Assembly: GCA_010206225.2 (NCBI GenBank)
Contig: VIQU02000017.1
Span: 88,278 to 152,277, forward strand
Direction of reading: 5' to 3'
DNA: 64,000 nt
Source of the DNA: Lachnospiraceae bacterium MD308
GTDB lineage: Bacteria; Bacillota; Clostridia; Lachnospirales; Lachnospiraceae
The position numbers and the translations under genes were made by a program. Numbering within the stretch: the stretch's first letter is position 1; every line of letters starts with the position of its first letter. Below, piece after piece: positions 25,948 through 35,028 of the stretch. The notes under the pieces are model-generated. The model was not told where the DNA came from, searched no databases, and saw only the letters and a list, made by a program, of their open reading frames with translations.

Positions 25948-26877
25948 ATGATAAAAAATATTGGTGTCATTGGAGCCGGCTCTGTAGGCAGTGTTTTGAT
26001 CTCTCATTTGTTTCCTGCATATCCAGACAATTTTTATTTGCTGGCAACCGGAAGCCGGGCGGAGCGGATGCGAAAGAACGGGCTTTCTATTAATGACCGT
26101 ACACTAAAGCCTGCCGTATATTCTGACCAGTCACAAAATATTAATCTTGATCTTCTGATCGTTGCAGTGAAAAGCTACAGTCTGGAATCTGTAATCACAG
26201 ATATCCGGCCGCTAATTCAGAAAGAGACGATTATCTTACCACTCTTAAATGGTATCATGGCAACAGAGCGTCTTCAATCCTATTTTCCGGATAACCGCGT
26301 ACTCTACGGTGTCATGATCCGAACAGATGCCCATCGAACCGGCCATAAAGTATACTACATTACTCCCGGCGAAGTACAACTTGGTTACGCTTATAATAAA
26401 CCCGCAGAACCTGAAGTAACGCAGGTATGCGATTGTCTGAGAGCGGCAGGATTGAATGCGAATATCTATGAGGATATGAAACGCATCCAGTGGAGAAAAT
26501 GGATGCTGAACACGGGAGGCTCTCAGGCCGCTGTAGAGATTGGGGTGGAATGCGGATACTTTGAACAAGTAGACGAGATCGTAGAGATCATAAGGCTTTG
26601 CATCGATGAGATTGTAGAACTCGCAAAAGCAGAAAAAGTCAATATTACAACAGAAGACCGGGATGATATCATACAGTTTCTTTTGGGCTATCCTGCCCAT
26701 AAGAAGATGTCCATGCTCCAGGATGTTGAGGCCGGACGTCCTATCGAGATTGAGGAATATGCCGGAACCGTGATCCGTCTTGGCGAGAAGCATGGAATAC
26801 CGACACCGGCCAACCGGCTCATCTATCTTTCCATTGAGGCGAAAAAGAAAGTATCTGAACTGAAAAAACATCTGTAA
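25948..26877 (+). CDS. 2-dehydropantoate 2-reductase (PanE/ApbA) family protein
   Basis: The protein has 309 residues: an N-terminal Rossmann domain with IGVIGAGSVGSVLISHL (GxGxxG for NADPH) and a helical C-terminal domain with RIQWRKWMLNTGG, where the lysine matches the conserved substrate-binding position, and EIEEYAGTVIRLGEKHGIPTP. Canonical members reduce ketopantoate to pantoate for CoA. Linked to a CapK-like enzyme in a surface-glycan region, and away from panB/panC, it may instead reduce another 2-keto acid. The ATG at 25948 is preferred because GGGGG sits seven bases upstream; an ATG at 25942 is alternative. Confidence 0.82.
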   Translation: MIKNIGVIGAGSVGSVLISHLFPAYPDNFYLLATGSRAERMRKNGLSINDRTLKPAVYSDQSQNINLDLLIVAVKSYSLESVITDIRPLIQKETIILPLLNGIMATERLQSYFPDNRVLYGVMIRTDAHRTGHKVYYITPGEVQLGYAYNKPAEPEVTQVCDCLRAAGLNANIYEDMKRIQWRKWMLNTGGSQAAVEIGVECGYFEQVDEIVEIIRLCIDEIVELAKAEKVNITTEDRDDIIQFLLGYPAHKKMSMLQDVEAGRPIEIEEYAGTVIRLGEKHGIPTPANRLIYLSIEAKKKVSELKKHL

Positions 26878-26895
26878 CCAGCCGCTTTATGAAAT

Positions 26896-26937
26896 CAAAA
26901 CACCCAGACAAGTCTCTGCTCCTGTCTGGGCGTTTTG
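26896..26937. terminator. Bidirectional terminator between panE-like gene and the wall operon
   Basis: A 15-base stem with one mismatch (26896-26910 with 26923-26937; core CCCAGACA/TGTCTGGG) around a 12-base loop, flanked by A- and T-rich arms (CAAAAC/GTTTTG). It lies between two convergent genes and can serve both. Confidence 0.85.
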
Positions 26938-26968
26938 ACAAATTTTTCTTTCAGAAAAAATAAGCTCT

Positions 26969-27967
26969 CTACAATCTGTTCGGATACACAGCCACCTTGC
27001 CGTTCCTGTAATACAAAACACCGTTTTCACTGTAAAATCTGGGATTATCAGGTGCCGCCTCAATATAATACAGTTTCACCAGTTCATCCAGCGCACCCTC
27101 AGCAATGTAGGTGATATTGGCCGGAATATAGATTTCATGAATATCCGTCTCCAGTCCTTTCAGCGCACCTTTCTCGATGCCAGTACATGCCGCATCGCGG
27201 GGTAATACAACAAGATGATCCTTCAGAAACTTTGATGCATCTGTGTATCCTGCAATATGACCTTTCTCATTTGTTAGAAATCCCGGAAAACGCTCCAGCA
27301 AAACGACAGGCTTTCTGTCATTCTGATCTGTATTTGCTTCTGTTCGATCCGCATCCGTTTTATCTGCATTCATTTTATCCGCATCTGTTCTGCCTGTCTC
27401 TGCATCACTTGCCCCGGTCTCTTCATTTGCTATGCTGCCATCTTGATCTTTCCTGCCTGTTGCAATATCCGCATTTTCTGTCATAATATCCGGATTTCTC
27501 GTCACGATATCCATAACCGGAGTATCCGGCAGCGCTCCTGCCGCATGTTTTCCATGATCATCCGTTTCCTTTTCCACACTTGAATGGATTGCTTTCGCTC
27601 CTGCCTTCGCCGCTTTCTTCACATTCTTTGTCCGTTTCTTTTCATCCGGTTCTGTATACCCGTAACTTACGGCAAAATTCTGTTCTTTTGCCGAAGCCTT
27701 CGGATCACTCTTGCTTTCGTGCCCGGCATTTTCTTCCGCTACACTTTCCTTGGGCAGAAGCGATAGTTCTGCAAAAGTTCTGATCGCCGGAAGAGCCTTT
27801 GCCGGCGCAGCCTGCTCCCTCATAAATTCTTCCGTATCATCTGGCAGTGCGCCGATATAATTGTACAATCCGGCAACCAGAAATGCTAGCAATACAGCAC
27901 ATATCATCTGGTTCCACTCGATGTAAACTCTGCGCTTTGCCCAAAAGCTGCCTAAGATCCATTCCAT
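26969..27967 (-). CDS. Membrane-anchored protein with C-terminal BspA-type LRR-like region, function unknown
   Basis: I do not recognise a named family for the whole protein (332 residues). After a basic cytoplasmic start (WAKRRVYIEWN) there is one transmembrane helix (about 20-42), then a long disordered extracellular stretch rich in Ala, Lys, Asp and Thr, including a DADKMNADKTDADRTEAN run. The last ~110 residues (GALKGLETDIHEIYIPANI, YIAEGALDELVKLYYIEA, YSENGVLYYRNGKVAVYP) look like one or two BspA-type leucine-rich (LRR_5) units. The start at 27967 lies five bases after the L,D-transpeptidase stop. Last gene of the teichoic/wall operon, before a strong terminator. Confidence 0.6.
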   Translation of the reverse strand: MEWILGSFWAKRRVYIEWNQMICAVLLAFLVAGLYNYIGALPDDTEEFMREQAAPAKALPAIRTFAELSLLPKESVAEENAGHESKSDPKASAKEQNFAVSYGYTEPDEKKRTKNVKKAAKAGAKAIHSSVEKETDDHGKHAAGALPDTPVMDIVTRNPDIMTENADIATGRKDQDGSIANEETGASDAETGRTDADKMNADKTDADRTEANTDQNDRKPVVLLERFPGFLTNEKGHIAGYTDASKFLKDHLVVLPRDAACTGIEKGALKGLETDIHEIYIPANITYIAEGALDELVKLYYIEAAPDNPRFYSENGVLYYRNGKVAVYPNRL

Positions 27968-27972
27968 AACCT

Positions 27973-28674
27973 CTAATGACAGCCTCTTTTTCTGCAAAGC
28001 TTTTTCGCTGTCGGATCTGTCGGATCCCATCTATGCCATTTCGGAAGCTTTTCTATTTTGGGCTTGCCGAGCGGTCCGGGATTGGAACTGTTATAGATAA
28101 TGACCTTCGTTTTCCGTTTGCAATTATCATAAATCCATTTTGCATCTCCCGCTCTCATGCGGATGCAGCCATGCGATGCCGTCGTTCCCAGCTTATTATA
28201 TGCACTGACACTTAAGGTATTATTTTTTTTCTTTCCGTACATAACCGAATGAAACAGATACCCGTTCTTGATGCGAGTGCACCACTGCCCATAGCAATGT
28301 CCCATCAGCGCATGCCAGCGATATTTGGAAGGAGTTTTTGCCGTTGTGATTGGCGTCGCCTTGCCTGTGGAACACACGAACGCTTTTACCGGGATGATAT
28401 AACCTCTTTTTCCATCCTTTGCATAGACTGTCACACAATTTTTCTTCTTATTAACCTTAATCACATAGGAGGACTGCTTTCCGATAATACCGCTTACATC
28501 CTTCACAAGCTTTCCCTTTTTATTGTAATACAGCTTATATCCTTTGACATATCTCCAGCCGGCTTTGGGCGCTTTCGCCAAACCTTTATCCGCCGCGGAG
28601 ACGTTCACCGGCGAAAGCACTGCTAATAAAACCGCCAACAATAATCCTAATCCTCTTTTTCCTACTAGCTTCAT
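27973..28674 (-). CDS. Secreted L,D-transpeptidase (YkuD domain)
   Basis: The protein has 233 residues. A signal peptide (1-27, ending NVSA) is followed by a short KGYKLYYNKKGKLVKD motif like a wall-binding repeat, then the YkuD domain (about 68-205). The catalytic signature is TTASHGCIRM with Ser167-His168-Gly169-Cys170, and His142 in LFHSVMY is the expected second catalytic histidine. Such enzymes make 3-3 cross-links or attach proteins, using a tetrapeptide donor. The start at 28674 has GGAAGGGAA upstream; an alternative ATG at 28692 overlaps the DD-carboxypeptidase stop by one base. It follows a DD-carboxypeptidase gene that could produce its donor. Confidence 0.9.
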   Translation of the reverse strand: MKLVGKRGLGLLLAVLLAVLSPVNVSAADKGLAKAPKAGWRYVKGYKLYYNKKGKLVKDVSGIIGKQSSYVIKVNKKKNCVTVYAKDGKRGYIIPVKAFVCSTGKATPITTAKTPSKYRWHALMGHCYGQWCTRIKNGYLFHSVMYGKKKNNTLSVSAYNKLGTTASHGCIRMRAGDAKWIYDNCKRKTKVIIYNSSNPGPLGKPKIEKLPKWHRWDPTDPTAKKLCRKRGCH

Positions 28675-28691
28675 AATGAAATTCCCTTCCA

Positions 28692-30719
28692 TTAATGATT
28701 TGTATATGTAAAATGCATATAATCTTTCGTTGACTTCCAGTTTCCTCCCCAATAAAAGCCCTGTTTTTTCCAGATAGCTACGACCTGCGGAGTGATAGAA
28801 TAGGGATCGATACCCGGCTTGTATTTCCCTTCTGTCACACCGATCATCGGATTGGAATTCCAGTTCAAATCCACAACGCAACCATAACTGTGGTGCGAAC
28901 GATTCCTTCCTGACGCCATACTTCTCCAGTTATAAGTATCCGTATCTTCCGCTCTTACCGGAAAACCGACTGCATACATTTCCTGAAAAGCTTTCATAAA
29001 TTTCTTCTCTAAAGCTCTGTGCACCCGAAGCTGCATCGTGCCCGGCATGCCTTCTGCATCCTTAATCGGCACCGTAATCGTCACAAGATATTGCTCCATC
29101 TCTGCTTTCGTAGTCGGAACACCGCCCGGGAACAGTGTGTACAGCTTCTGCCCGTCTGAAAACGTCTCTTTCTTTACCGCCGAAAGTCCTCCGTAATATG
29201 TCTTTGAACCAGACTTGCGGAATGCCCTTACTTTAAAATAGTATGCAACTCCCGGCTTCAGCTTCTTTGCCGTATACGATACTTTTCCCGCACCCTTTAC
29301 TTTTCCTGCATAGACATACTTTCCTTCTTTCGCCTCGCTTTTATAGATCTCATAACCCTGCGCCCCGGCCTCCTTTTTCCAGATAACCTTTGCCTTAGTC
29401 TCGGCCGAACATTTTGCCGATTTGATCGTAACAACGCCTAATTTCCTGTTTTCACTCACGGCCGCAGACCATGCGCTGTATTCCTGCTTCGTCTTTGTTT
29501 TTTTCTTTACTTTTACCTTGACATTTCTGTAAGCACGAACTTTATAGTAATACGTTTTTCCAAAGTTCGCCTTTTTGTCGGAATAACTTACCTTTGAACC
29601 TGATTTACAAGTGTATATTTTCTTGAATTTTCCCTTCGGCGATGTACTCCGGTATACGACATATCCCGAAGCTGCCGCTACTTTCTTCCATTTCAGATTA
29701 ATCTTAGAATAACTGGAAGTTGTCTTTACTACCGGTGTTCCGAACTTAATCTGAAACTTGACTGTTCTCGATCCTTTAAAATTACCGATACCATTGATAC
29801 GAATGGCTGCTGTTCCCATCTTCTTATTATTTGAATAGGCAGCCTTATAATCTTTTCCTAATACCAGATTCTTTCCCTGATACGAAAGCGTCACTTTGGG
29901 CTTTACCTGTTTCCCGGTATAATCAACTGTTTTAGCTGCCTGCAGTTTGCACTTTTTGATATCCGCCGGAGTAATCTTAAACTTGAGTGTCTTTGTACCT
30001 GTATAAGTATCTTCTTTTCTATCAGCTTCCTTTTCCTCCGTCTGCGCGCTTTCCTGATCTGCCCCGTCTTTCCCGGTCAGTACAATGGAAGCCTCGCCGG
30101 TTTTGACATTGTTCAGATACTCTATTTTATAACATTCCGGGGCAATCAGCTTTTCATTTTCCTCAGTTCTGCCTTCCGTCTTCTCCAAATCTTCTGCCGC
30201 GGCATGGTATACGACTTCCACTTCCGGCTTTATTTGAAAACCTGTATAGACAAACTCTGTATTTCCCGATTTCATCCTTACTTCTATAGTATCCGAACCC
30301 AAATCATAATGCTTTGCTTCTAAAGCAGCTTTATATTCCATCTCTTTGGTCTCTTTTTTAACCTCATCGTCTGACTCCGAGCAAGATACATCTGGTGTGT
30401 CTTTTGACTCTCCTGTCTCTTCTGGTTCTTCTGTCCCTCCTGATTCTTCCTTGTTTTCCGGCTCTTCTGTTTGTATTGTGTCATCACTCTTTGAAGGTTC
30501 TTCCGGTAAAACAATACTATCTTTCTTTGAAGGATCCCCCGGAACTTCTTCCGGTGTGTTGTCCGGTTCAATTTGAGATGTATTGTTTGAATCTTCCTTT
30601 CTTTGATCCTCCGCCTCTTTTGCCGTTTCATCCGTTTTTTCAAACTCTTCTGCAGATACAGGCAGCGAAGTACACAATAGAACAGCGCCGATCAAAATCA
30701 TGCTTAATCTTTTTCTCAT
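28692..30719 (-). CDS. Secreted D-alanyl-D-alanine carboxypeptidase (VanY/M15) with fibronectin-like domains
   Basis: The protein has 675 residues. A signal peptide (1-23, ending PVSA) is followed by an acidic Glu/Ser/Thr-rich linker (to about 130), immunoglobulin-like repeats that include YTGKQVKPKVTLSYQGKNL, two fibronectin-III-like modules with LKWKKVAAASGYVVYRS and VIWKKEAGAQGYEIYKS, and a C-terminal M15 peptidase domain. Zinc ligands are visible as His610 and Asp617 (SHHSYGCVVDL) and His669 (YMHFTY). It should remove the terminal D-Ala from wall pentapeptides. Its ATG overlaps the stop of the upstream glycerophosphotransferase by four bases, placing it in the teichoic-acid operon. Confidence 0.9.
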   Translation of the reverse strand: MRKRLSMILIGAVLLCTSLPVSAEEFEKTDETAKEAEDQRKEDSNNTSQIEPDNTPEEVPGDPSKKDSIVLPEEPSKSDDTIQTEEPENKEESGGTEEPEETGESKDTPDVSCSESDDEVKKETKEMEYKAALEAKHYDLGSDTIEVRMKSGNTEFVYTGFQIKPEVEVVYHAAAEDLEKTEGRTEENEKLIAPECYKIEYLNNVKTGEASIVLTGKDGADQESAQTEEKEADRKEDTYTGTKTLKFKITPADIKKCKLQAAKTVDYTGKQVKPKVTLSYQGKNLVLGKDYKAAYSNNKKMGTAAIRINGIGNFKGSRTVKFQIKFGTPVVKTTSSYSKINLKWKKVAAASGYVVYRSTSPKGKFKKIYTCKSGSKVSYSDKKANFGKTYYYKVRAYRNVKVKVKKKTKTKQEYSAWSAAVSENRKLGVVTIKSAKCSAETKAKVIWKKEAGAQGYEIYKSEAKEGKYVYAGKVKGAGKVSYTAKKLKPGVAYYFKVRAFRKSGSKTYYGGLSAVKKETFSDGQKLYTLFPGGVPTTKAEMEQYLVTITVPIKDAEGMPGTMQLRVHRALEKKFMKAFQEMYAVGFPVRAEDTDTYNWRSMASGRNRSHHSYGCVVDLNWNSNPMIGVTEGKYKPGIDPYSITPQVVAIWKKQGFYWGGNWKSTKDYMHFTYTNH

Positions 30720-33310
30720 CTCTGGTATCCTTTCCAGTCACGTATTTCTTTCATAATTCTTTCGCAATTTGAATCATCTGTATATTGGAAAAAGTCTTCT
30801 ACCCTGTCAAGATATACGCGTTCCATTTTACATCCGTTATTGATCATTTCGCACAAACTCTCTATCAAGCTGTCATATTCCTCAACAATCGGTCCAAATC
30901 CCATTGTATCGTACTTATAGATCCCTTCCTCATACTGCGGCGGCAGTTCATTGGGATGATAATATAATACCGGTTTTTTCATATACGCAAAATCAAATTG
31001 AATACCGGAATAGTCTGTCACCATAAGACTGGATTCCGTTAACATTTTCTCGTAAGACACTTCCGATACTGCCGGAATAATAGATGTATAATCATTTTTG
31101 TCATAATCGTCAACCTGTGAGCTTAACGTCGGATGTATCAGAAATACGATCTTATAGCCATTCTTTTCTGCCGCAGCCAGCAGCCTTTGATCATTGATCA
31201 GACGATTGTATATCTCAAAATATTTCGTATGCTTAAATTCAGGATTATATTCTTTTGATGTTCCAAAAGCATTTCCTGTAATTACGATATTTCTTCTCCA
31301 AGTGGGCGCGATTAATATTTGTTTCTGGTCATTATTTTTTAATCCGTCATATCTTGGGCAGCCTGTCAGACGAAGTTCTCCCTTTTGATAACCGTATACT
31401 TTTCTGTTAAGTCCGGCAATCTCATATTTTGAGGCGCAAAAATACATATGCGTGTTATCTTTTAACCGATTCTGATACTGCGCTATATTTTGAATTGTTA
31501 ATCCATGCTGAATACATACGATCTCAGCGTTCAAAAGATTCTTTAAAAATCTCTGCAATCCTTTAAATCCGCAGTACGGCCACACTCCCGCATGTGTGGC
31601 AAACACAATCTGTGTATTCAGCAGCACTAATTTCTGACGCAATGATCCGAAGACCAATATCTGTCTTCGATATTTCTTTTTCAGTCTTTTGTAATCTAAC
31701 GATTCTTTGGTAACGATATAATAACTGTTAACGTCCGGACAGTTCCTGACACAATAGGAAAACAGATATTCTCCATTGTCTCCCGCTTTATACAGCTTGT
31801 CAAAAAATACCCAGTTTTCCTTTTTCCTGTAATGTTTTCTGCTGATCCAGTATAACAGCCTCAATTTCACTGCTTCGATTCTTTTTGCGGATTTTTCTTT
31901 AAACAACATTTTGGCAATCAATCCGGTTTCCAGTATAAACTTTTTTTTGGGAACGAGATCATCAATCCAAATTGTCTCCGATGAAAATGTTATAATCTTA
32001 TCCTCAAAAGTCCAATATGACCAATGACTTCTTTCCAGTCTGGCCGAAACTTTTCTGTGGAACTGGATAGGAATGGTTATTTCCTTTCCTTTCAAGCGCC
32101 CTTTAAATTGTATTCCGGTCCTTTTATCCAGATCTTTTTTCGCTATTTCAAATTGAAATGCCGTGTAACGATGAACAGTCCTCCCGAAAAAGGCATCCAG
32201 ATTGTACAATTCTGTATTTTCCCATTCGCATTTTTCTCCATTCACCAATACTTCAAAATCTTCTTCGATATGATCCAGACAGTAATCCGCTATAATCTCT
32301 CCGTCAATAACAAGATGTTCCTCTTTATAATTAATTGCTTTTATACGCGCTTTCAGACAATCGACATCATATACATTTTCCCCGAATAAATATTCTAACT
32401 TCTTAGAATCAGCGGAACAGGCTCTTACTTCAAATTCCGGCTCTTTTCCATACTTTTCTTTTAGCAGCAAATACGCGAAAAATTTAACAAAGCCCTGTCT
32501 TTTGCGCGTTTCAATCAGATAGACGTCATCAATATACCGAGTCAGCTCCCGGACCTGATCAAAAAATATATCAACCTGTTCGTCGCTCAGAACAAACTTA
32601 TTTCTTTCGTTTTGATTCATAAAGAAACGTCTTAATATCATATGGACAAACAGTCTTTGTTCTGTCGGAGTCAGCTCCCCTTTTCTGGCGCATGGCAGGG
32701 CAAAATCCCTGAAATATGGAATATACCAATTTTCATCATATGGTTTTAAATAGTAACGCGCTTGTTTTTCCAGACCTTCCTCTGTATAGTTCTCCATCGC
32801 CTTGACTACAGGTATCTGTTCTTTTTCACGCGTTAGAGCCAGCACGATTTTATCGGTAAAGAAAGGGGCTTCTTTTTCCTCAACAGCTATTTTCTTTAAT
32901 GTCTCTGTTTTAAAAAAATACCTTCCGAAATAAAAAGGATTCGGATTCATCCCGCCTGTTTTATACATGTCCGCTTCAGAATTTTCCTTCATTATCTTCT
33001 GCGACAGAATATCCTCATCCGTATTGTTAAGTACCCTTAACGCTTCCTTTATCCGATCCATGCCAAGTATATTTTTTTCATTGTAAAAAATCACGTACTT
33101 TGACATTGTATTGTTCAAAAACGAACAATACTGTTCATAACATTCGCCTTTTTCTCCTAAATGAATCTCTAATTCTTCTATTCCTTTTGCCCTATCTAAC
33201 GCCTCTTGATTTTTCTCAAAAAATTCTTCCCTGCTTTCTAAAAATATATTGATTGTTAACAGGCTCATAAAAAATACCCTCTGCATGAATACTCCGATCG
33301 ATTGATCCAT
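30716..33310 (-). CDS. Large TagF-like CDP-glycerol glycerophosphotransferase with degenerate GT-A-like N-terminus
   Basis: The protein has 864 residues. The C-terminal part (about 485-864) is a CDP-glycerol:poly(glycerophosphate) glycerophosphotransferase domain with His602 in VCIQHGLTI, GCPRYDGL and VTDYSGIQFDFAYMKKP, the conserved polymerase motifs. A beta-rich middle domain (about 296-460) precedes it. Residues 10-110 look like a worn-down GT2 fold: YCSFLNNTMSKYVIFYNEKNIL stands where active enzymes have a DXD (RNxGxxxAxGxYIxFxDxDD). It probably polymerises or modifies a polyol-phosphate chain. Fourth and last glycerophosphotransferase of the operon; overlaps the next gene by four bases. 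Confidence 0.85.
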   Translation of the reverse strand: MDQSIGVFMQRVFFMSLLTINIFLESREEFFEKNQEALDRAKGIEELEIHLGEKGECYEQYCSFLNNTMSKYVIFYNEKNILGMDRIKEALRVLNNTDEDILSQKIMKENSEADMYKTGGMNPNPFYFGRYFFKTETLKKIAVEEKEAPFFTDKIVLALTREKEQIPVVKAMENYTEEGLEKQARYYLKPYDENWYIPYFRDFALPCARKGELTPTEQRLFVHMILRRFFMNQNERNKFVLSDEQVDIFFDQVRELTRYIDDVYLIETRKRQGFVKFFAYLLLKEKYGKEPEFEVRACSADSKKLEYLFGENVYDVDCLKARIKAINYKEEHLVIDGEIIADYCLDHIEEDFEVLVNGEKCEWENTELYNLDAFFGRTVHRYTAFQFEIAKKDLDKRTGIQFKGRLKGKEITIPIQFHRKVSARLERSHWSYWTFEDKIITFSSETIWIDDLVPKKKFILETGLIAKMLFKEKSAKRIEAVKLRLLYWISRKHYRKKENWVFFDKLYKAGDNGEYLFSYCVRNCPDVNSYYIVTKESLDYKRLKKKYRRQILVFGSLRQKLVLLNTQIVFATHAGVWPYCGFKGLQRFLKNLLNAEIVCIQHGLTIQNIAQYQNRLKDNTHMYFCASKYEIAGLNRKVYGYQKGELRLTGCPRYDGLKNNDQKQILIAPTWRRNIVITGNAFGTSKEYNPEFKHTKYFEIYNRLINDQRLLAAAEKNGYKIVFLIHPTLSSQVDDYDKNDYTSIIPAVSEVSYEKMLTESSLMVTDYSGIQFDFAYMKKPVLYYHPNELPPQYEEGIYKYDTMGFGPIVEEYDSLIESLCEMINNGCKMERVYLDRVEDFFQYTDDSNCERIMKEIRDWKGYQR

Positions 33311-33357
33311 GCATTTTCCTTTCCCTCATCATGTGTTTTTCGGTAGAAAACTTCTTT

Positions 33358-35013
33358 CTAAAATAACTTTTTGATCACTTTATCTGTGGCATGACCGTCA
33401 TAATTCGCAAAATTCTTTTCTACAAACTTGTAAATCTTTTCTACTTCATAATCTTCTTCACGAAGCGCCTGCATCATCTCTTCAAACGTATCGCATACTT
33501 TTCCAGGAGCGCTCTCTTTTACGCTTCTGTGAACTCCTCGCGACAATTCATACAATTCTCTGTCCGGAGTAAAAAATACTACCGGTCTTTTAAGAAGAGA
33601 ATATTCATAATAGTTCGATGAATAATCCGTAATCAATACATCCGTAATATAATATAGATCATTAATATTAGGATAAGATGAAAAATCTACGATTCTGTCC
33701 TTATATTTTTCCGGTATTTTTATTGCCTCCTGCACAAACGGATGCATTTTTATAAGAAATATCTTATCTTCTCCACAATAATCACTGATGTCATCCATGT
33801 CTAACCAAGAATAATCATAATACGCGTACTTTTGTCCCGGTCCTCTGTATGTCGGAGCAAACATGATAATTTTTTTACCTTTCAGATTTGGATACTTTTT
33901 ATAGAATCCCTCTTTAAACTCCTTAATTACACCTTCATCCAAAAAGCCGTCCAGCCTTGGCATGCCAACCGGAAGAAATGCCTCTTTCTCTATTCCAAAA
34001 ACTTCCGAGAATACTTTTACCAGTCCATCTGATCCGGTCAACACATAATCATATTGTTTGTGGCAGGAACCTGTTGGAAACGGCGAACCGTCTTTTCCAA
34101 ACCTGCAGTATCCTACCGCCTTAAACCCTTCCCCCGCATGCCATACCTGTATTAATTTTGTACGCTTATTTAATTTTAAAAACCCAAAAACAGGGACATA
34201 ATCATCTACAAATATATAATCCTGTCTCGCAATCTTATAAATTACTTTGATCCAGCTCATAATACTTTTATGGTTTCCGACTGCCTTGCGGAAAGAATAC
34301 TCTATCTTATACTTCTTATCAAGTCCATACTTTTTGAGACCATCGTCTATATATTTTAAATTCCCCCACAGAGCATCGCGGGTCTCACTCATAAACAGAA
34401 TATGCTTCCCATCCTTCGGCAGGATACGCTCCCAAAACTGGTAAAACATTTTGATGGAAAATATCGCTGCAGACATATATATTCGGTCAAACTTGCCCTT
34501 TATGGTCCGAGCTTCCTGAACATAATGCCTTTTCTTCCAGCCCTCGTTCTGAATCATAAAACAGCTTTTGAGCAAAAGCACCAAATACCTTTCGTCAACG
34601 GTAGCGCACGAAAAAGAAACTGTATAGGCATATTTATCTCTTCCATAGCGGAAAATACGGGAATTCTCTTCAAACTGATAGGCCACGTCATGGTCCGTAT
34701 AGCAAAGATATTTTTCCCCATTCACTGTCGCTGTAATTCTCCACATACCATTATCCAGAAATTGTCTTCCTTTCATCGCGGTTATGTTACAGCAAAAACA
34801 ATATTCTTTATTTACATATTCATCATACCGAAGCGGAATCGCTTTTACAACCTTCGCATCTTCGATATGTTTGTGTTCATCCAAATCAATACGGTCTACT
34901 AATTCCAGCCGGAAGTTTGCGCGCTCCATACACTCTGTACGAATCTTCATATGCAGAAATATTCTTTCCCACTTCAGTTCCGATACCTTAAACACAATTT
35001 CTTTTTTCTCCAT
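33358..35013 (-). CDS. CDP-glycerol glycerophosphotransferase family protein (551 aa)
   Basis: An N-terminal beta-rich domain (about 1-175) without recognised catalytic residues is followed by a glycerophosphotransferase domain with His292 in LIQVWHAGEGFK, VGMPRLDGFL and ITDYSSNYYEYSLLKRP near the end. This matches the TagF/TarL-like group that adds glycerol- or ribitol-phosphate units from CDP donors. It starts right behind GGGGGAATAAT, 15 bases after tagD ends. The chemistry (glycerol or another polyol) cannot be read from the sequence; the tagD next door argues for glycerol. Confidence 0.87.
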   Translation of the reverse strand: MEKKEIVFKVSELKWERIFLHMKIRTECMERANFRLELVDRIDLDEHKHIEDAKVVKAIPLRYDEYVNKEYCFCCNITAMKGRQFLDNGMWRITATVNGEKYLCYTDHDVAYQFEENSRIFRYGRDKYAYTVSFSCATVDERYLVLLLKSCFMIQNEGWKKRHYVQEARTIKGKFDRIYMSAAIFSIKMFYQFWERILPKDGKHILFMSETRDALWGNLKYIDDGLKKYGLDKKYKIEYSFRKAVGNHKSIMSWIKVIYKIARQDYIFVDDYVPVFGFLKLNKRTKLIQVWHAGEGFKAVGYCRFGKDGSPFPTGSCHKQYDYVLTGSDGLVKVFSEVFGIEKEAFLPVGMPRLDGFLDEGVIKEFKEGFYKKYPNLKGKKIIMFAPTYRGPGQKYAYYDYSWLDMDDISDYCGEDKIFLIKMHPFVQEAIKIPEKYKDRIVDFSSYPNINDLYYITDVLITDYSSNYYEYSLLKRPVVFFTPDRELYELSRGVHRSVKESAPGKVCDTFEEMMQALREEDYEVEKIYKFVEKNFANYDGHATDKVIKKLF

Positions 35014-35028
35014 ATTATTCCCCCACTG

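Noticed and set aside
33220..33357. Frameshift at the start of the large TagF-like gene that would restore a full GT2 domain
   Set aside because: The alternative frame from the overlapping ATG (MHGSIDRSIH) stops after about 32 codons and does not look like a GT2 start; the chosen frame already has a plausible beginning.
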